From contig CALCYT010000003.1 in NCBI GenBank assembly GCA_937906455.1, positions 1-24,325 on the forward strand: 24,325 nt of DNA. Direction: 5' to 3'. Below the pieces are notes generated by a model. It was given only the letters and a program-made list of their open reading frames with translations, searched no databases and had not been told where the DNA came from. Positions 22,201 through 24,325 of the stretch are shown here, piece by piece. The position numbers and the translations under genes were made by a program. How positions within the stretch are numbered: the stretch's first letter is position 1; each line of letters starts with the position of its first letter. Origin of the DNA: an uncultured Bacteroidales bacterium. Its GTDB lineage: Bacteria > Bacteroidota > Bacteroidia > Bacteroidales > F082.

Positions 22201-22502
22201 AACAAGCCGTCCTCTCTATTAATAAATATGTATTGACAGGAATGCGCCCAGTTAGCGGCAGGATTGTCATCAATAAAATAAACGTACGAATTATCATATG
22301 GATTTGCTAATTCCACGCCTTCGGCCGTCATAATGTTCCCGCCTTGTCCGAGACTGTTGTTATAGACATAAACAATTTTTGTCGTGTCATTCACTATTGT
22401 GTTTAAAACAATGCTGTCGGCATCAGTCCTGCTTAATTGAGCATTGGCGACTGACATCGCAAATAGCAACATAATTGTTGTAGAAAGTTTAACTGTTTTC
22501 AT
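19257..22502 (-). CDS. Modular secreted clan-CD (caspase/legumain-like) cysteine peptidase with EF-hand, beta-helix, TPR and T9SS domains
   Basis: Exported protein, 1081 aa from the chosen start MKTVKLS. The signal peptide ends ANA21 with Gln22. Domains in order: a pro-like region (22-140); an alpha/beta peptidase core (about 145-380) with the dyad His277 in VCGHGNK and Cys321 in IDCCYSGGF, the His-Gly and Asp-x-Cys-x-Ser-Gly signatures of clan CD; a perfect EF-hand loop DTDRDGKLSMNE (432-443) for calcium; an Asn-rich parallel beta-helix (about 500-810); TPR-like helices (about 830-985); and a T9SS type A domain (about 992-1081, CSPNPASDK and LPSGVYFCSI). An upstream ATG (22559) overlaps the previous stop by 4 bp but would put 19 polar residues before the signal peptide; 22508 is a second option. 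The substrate is unknown. Composition is more A/T-rich than the left half of the window. Confidence 0.82.
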   Translation of the reverse strand: MKTVKLSTTIMLLFAMSVANAQLSRTDADSIVLNTIVNDTTKIVYVYNNSLGQGGNIMTAEGVELANPYDNSYVYFIDDNPAANWAHSCQYIFINREDGLFTIVNEEMYPHNYTEYTCIVEQNFGSRTFWPYTDFIIPEKAEPNGKLYAVLIAGDPGVHPSIQQWYNLSCVYTALVNKYGFVEATNWGGKRNIFVITNNTVKDAIVGMYPDYDFYSHDLNQSHNYLFEDDFLDSGDFPFTRAGIKSVFDNLSGNSNTADSIPELTEQDQLFVYVCGHGNKSNDCSYLLLGNAQNERLYDYDLTKWVRDIKCSQMTFMIDCCYSGGFIDDIMNDNEAVCKNRAIHTSTDETHLSWVEQYITPQGAHNWERVSEFVYYWTASILGYYPILELHSDWLTGPWYQYDSTAIGRFQWNIFFNESVGQNHVAYDVNPDTDRDGKLSMNEIFIFADNLDSFSHSGYYNPPITPVYNSVSGQYDTCEYPSHSYESTFTKELITLGGYQGLINGDTENSAGHKYFLDGGVIIAANSSLSIQNNSIIAGGNNQLINKGVLTTASQVTNAKFKNVDIFNNSGELSLSHCVFDTCGTIRTKDGPFAIRSSTLNETCVDAYVVNVARDSYSVVLNQNVFNNTLANNTIKLKDISQCDVSGNYITSGSNGIEINGLSNLYTNHVFMNNHICDCVNGFVSYASNAKIKGNRITGNSTDGIKSLNGSGLHIIGDSTATLWSDVPKIANNGRYQVYATNNSCPAEFHHNWLQGNGTNNDYILFFESNNPQGTHPFVFNVANNCWYPLADSNIPSHLLSTGNSTFYYLPTWTPSGGLGTPENPSDRLNTGDSLAEDGDYDGARAVYMEIVSDYPESQEAVAALNALFSVEVESKGDFVDLRDYYLGLLSDDNLGDAADHYANKCDVEMGNYADAVEWYENKITDSNASYSERVFAEIDLGDLYLRMEDEGNKGIQGKLAEYIPASKEAHEKHADYLIALLPGNMDGNVTDNSSNIQMTCSPNPASDKMTLSYTLAKDAIVELSLRGVLGNEIRHIGLGRQNGGVSNSVEIDLSKLPSGVYFCSILIDENNRQTIKFVKN

Positions 22503-22555
22503 AGGCATAATTTTTTGTTTTATGTAACATTTGTATATCATTTTTTTGTCTTTGA

Positions 22556-22933
22556 TCATTTTAAAACTTCAAACTCTCCATAATACTCATCTCCATTCTG
22601 CAATGTGAATGTAACGACATAGCTTCCGGCGTTTGGGATGTAGAACTGCTGCGCAGTTGGTGTTTGAACCGATACATCATATAGGGTTGTTACTGAAAGA
22701 CTCGTTATCTCCACAGAAACCTCCCCGATGTTCTGTGAGAAAGAGACTGTCAGATTGTGGCCGTTAAGGTTGGCCGACATGGAAACACTTCTGTCATTGC
22801 CACTATGTTGTGTGCCTGCTTTCACAATAATAGGTACATGCTCTGATTGAAGTGAGCAAATGCACTTTGCGTGACAAATGACCACCGATAATGATAGCAT
22901 TACTAATAAAATTGGCAGTTTTAATTTTGACAT
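22556..22933 (-). CDS. Small secreted DUF3244-like protein
   Basis: 125 aa from the chosen start MSKLKLPI. A hydrophobic signal (4-20) ends near CHA, followed by KCICS. The mature ~100 residues are all-beta with the DUF3244 pattern: VPIIVKAG, a middle LTVSFSQNIGEVSVEIT, then a final GSYVVTFTLQNGDEYYGEFEVL. These are Ig-like or pilin-like strands. An earlier ATG at 22957 would lie at the predicted transcription start, so 22933 is preferred. It directly precedes the clan-CD peptidase gene on the same strand, with 53 bp between the stop and that gene's chosen start. Known DUF3244 proteins have no settled function. A chaperone, inhibitor or surface partner of the peptidase is a reasonable but unproved idea. 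Confidence 0.75.
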   Translation of the reverse strand: MSKLKLPILLVMLSLSVVICHAKCICSLQSEHVPIIVKAGTQHSGNDRSVSMSANLNGHNLTVSFSQNIGEVSVEITSLSVTTLYDVSVQTPTAQQFYIPNAGSYVVTFTLQNGDEYYGEFEVLK

Positions 22934-22961
22934 AGATGCTATATTTAAGCTGTTCATGGCA

Positions 22962-22969
22962 AAATTAAA
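22962..22969 (-). promoter_or_regulatory. -7 box TAATTTTG for the DUF3244/peptidase pair
   Basis: Minus-strand TAATTTTG fits TAnnTTTG. It predicts a start near 22956, which leaves a ~23-nt leader before the ATG at 22933 and none before 22957. This is the main reason for choosing the downstream start. Confidence 0.4.
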
Positions 22970-22998
22970 TAATATTTGATTACATTTGAGCTTTTAGG

Positions 22999-23029
22999 TG
23001 CTTGCATTTTGCTTGCAATTTATGGCAAG
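22999..23029 (-). promoter_or_regulatory. Possible operator: TGCTTGCA direct repeat (11-bp period) with CTTGC/GCAAG dyad
   Basis: TGCTTGCA occurs at 22999-23006 and 23010-23017, one helical turn apart. CTTGC (23012-23016) is also mirrored by GCAAG (23025-23029). The cluster lies 30-60 bp upstream of the predicted -7 box of the DUF3244/peptidase pair, a usual activator position, in a 157-bp spacer that otherwise shows nothing recognisable. The neighbouring HTH regulator is a natural candidate to bind it; that is inference. Confidence 0.4.
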
Positions 23030-23114
23030 TATAATCAGCTGACAATCAACGTGTTGTAAAATGAAAATATTTTTTGAAGAGGGAATATACAAACAAAAGG
23101 ACAATTTTTATGAT

Positions 23115-24325
23115 TTATAATACAGCCGTTTTTTGCAAAAATTCTGATAAAGATACGCCGATGTTAAATGTTTTTTCCAAATTCTTTGCTTTACGGAAAA
23201 TCGTTGTGTAGTTATATTGCATTAACACGGCAATTTGCTGGTTTTTCAATCCTAATAAACATAAGTGGCAAATTATCACTTCATTTTGTTTTATTTGTGG
23301 ATATATCGATAACAAGTGCTGTTTGAAATTCGGAAAATGCTTTACAACCTTATCTTCCAAATCGGCGATTGTTTCATTGTCAAGTTTCATGTATTTATAA
23401 TCGGTGTAATTAACCCTTGATGTGGCATTTATGGAGCCAACAGTGTTTACAATTTTTTTGCATACAGGCTCGTTCATGAAAGCCTCCATGGATATATCTG
23501 CACTAAGACGTTTATGCTCAAGTTCTTGTTGCAAAGTGTCAATTTTTGTTTCATGTTGTTTGATAATGTCAAGCATCTTTCTTTTTTCCCGATATCGCGA
23601 TTTTCTCTCCGTGTCAATAATACGACGATGATCTTTGTTAAGTACGTTGATTCTCCTTGTGAAATGTTTGAATAAAAGTGCAAAAGAAAGAATTACAAGA
23701 AAAACAAACAATGATGTTAAGTTATTTGTTCTGACTTTGTTTCTGTTTTGCAATACAGCAGCCCTTTTACTCAAATAGTTGCTGAACAACTCATTCAATC
23801 TTGATATATCGTATGACATATCAGAAACCGACACGGTGTTTTGGGCCAAATAGTCGGAATATATGCTTTTGTTAATAGAGTCATCAGTTATTTGACAAAT
23901 GTACAATAAATAGTCGGCGGCTTGAGTTCTCCTAAAAGTCTTTTCGTCATGTTCAAAAACTGGATTAAGATAGGCTATGGCCGAATCGTAAATATTTTCT
24001 TCATAATAAAGACTGCCTATTGTAAAATATCGTGTTAACAGCTCGTCTTCACTGCTAACTTGACTTACAACTTGCATCATTTGTTCTAATGCAGGTGAAA
24101 AACCCATCCCTGAATCGTATGAAAGAACGGCTAAACTGGATGTAATATCTCTATATATCAGATTAGTTGTATCTGGTAATGAACATAATGCCTCATTGTA
24201 ATAATAGAAGGCCGTATCCCTTTTGTCTGAAATGTCATATAATAGACCTAATTTAGCCAAGTTATTTGCCAAACCATATTTTGAAGTAGGTTCAATCATG
24301 CAAAAATACAGGGCTTTTTTACCGC
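23115..24325 (-). CDS. TPR / single-TM / HTH regulator (partial, 5' end outside window)
   Basis: At least 403 residues; the frame stays open to the window edge, so the Met at 24299 is probably internal. Numbering from that Met: TPR-like helical repeats with alternating A/Y residues (5-150; SKYGLANNLAKLG, SAIAYLNPVF), a membrane helix at about 194-213 (LFVFLVILSFALLF), a basic coiled coil (214-268) and a C-terminal HTH (335-376: IKQNEVIICHLCLLGLKNQ, then QIAVLMQYNYTTIFRKAKNL) of the LuxR-like type common in Bacteroidales. This is a membrane-spanning regulator with a periplasmic TPR sensor and a cytoplasmic DNA-binding end. The family usually starts with a signal peptide several hundred residues further up. 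It lies 158 bp upstream of the DUF3244/peptidase pair on the same strand. Confidence 0.8.
   Translation of the reverse strand, partial: GKKALYFCMIEPTSKYGLANNLAKLGLLYDISDKRDTAFYYYNEALCSLPDTTNLIYRDITSSLAVLSYDSGMGFSPALEQMMQVVSQVSSEDELLTRYFTIGSLYYEENIYDSAIAYLNPVFEHDEKTFRRTQAADYLLYICQITDDSINKSIYSDYLAQNTVSVSDMSYDISRLNELFSNYLSKRAAVLQNRNKVRTNNLTSLFVFLVILSFALLFKHFTRRINVLNKDHRRIIDTERKSRYREKRKMLDIIKQHETKIDTLQQELEHKRLSADISMEAFMNEPVCKKIVNTVGSINATSRVNYTDYKYMKLDNETIADLEDKVVKHFPNFKQHLLSIYPQIKQNEVIICHLCLLGLKNQQIAVLMQYNYTTIFRKAKNLEKTFNIGVSLSEFLQKTAVL

Noticed and set aside
22503..22559. Upstream ATG for the secreted peptidase with 4-bp overlap to the DUF3244 gene
   Set aside because: It would place 19 mostly polar residues in front of a normal signal peptide. 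The overlap makes translational coupling possible, so it is noted but not chosen.
24297..24325. TATTTTTGC just before ATG 24299 as promoter and start of the regulator
   Set aside because: The box would put transcription start inside or after the ATG. The frame continues open to the edge and no signal peptide follows, so an internal Met in a longer gene is more likely.

Overview
The window reads as a chromosomal piece of an uncultured-type member of the Bacteroidales (phylum Bacteroidota). The reasons are TAnnTTTG -7 promoter boxes instead of sigma-70 TATAAT, almost no Shine-Dalgarno sequences, type IX secretion (T9SS) C-terminal sorting domains, an outer-membrane beta-barrel receptor with a carboxypeptidase-D-like N-terminus, a DUF3244 protein, a TPR/membrane/HTH regulator, and exported proteins whose predicted signal-peptide cleavage leaves Gln at +1.

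Left part (1-10110, plus strand): a fused two-ATPase peptide ABC transporter subunit, an iron-sulfur L-serine ammonia-lyase, an RNA 2',3'-cyclic phosphodiesterase (thpR family), then a compact three-gene glycosyltransferase run (GT2, GT9 heptosyltransferase type, GT-C membrane mannosyltransferase type) likely for lipopolysaccharide/glycan assembly. This run leads directly into phosphoglycerate kinase, followed by a secreted parallel beta-helix protein that converges on the next block.

Middle (10098-17144, minus strand): in transcription order DUF2461, an ECF sigma factor, a one-TM probable anti-sigma protein and an exported DUF4097-like protein with a striking Y-[GS]-[DN] repeat. A hairpin terminator and a new promoter separate these from a large outer-membrane beta-barrel receptor, a four-helix-bundle (23S rRNA intervening-sequence type) ORF, and a glutaminyl-cyclase-like M28 lipoprotein.

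Right part (17243-24325): a small plus-strand winged-helix-like protein. On the minus strand are a GLUG-repeat T9SS protein, a very modular clan-CD (caspase/legumain-like) T9SS protein, a DUF3244 small secreted protein, and a regulator cut by the window edge.

The most unusual signal is not a protein family. Intergenic spaces hold arrays of 7-9 bp 'words' (TTTAGAGT/ACTCTAAA; also TAATGGCTA, CTTTTAT, CTATAAC, TATCTGC, TCTAAAGTC). They repeatedly begin inside the last codons of one gene and stop at the start codon of the next. Two of them, 1817-1954 and 11103-11615, share both ends (21 bp plus 11 bp at one end, 20 bp at the other) in the same orientation. The second carries the four-helix-bundle ORF, so the pair looks like an ORF-bearing and an ORF-less version of one element.
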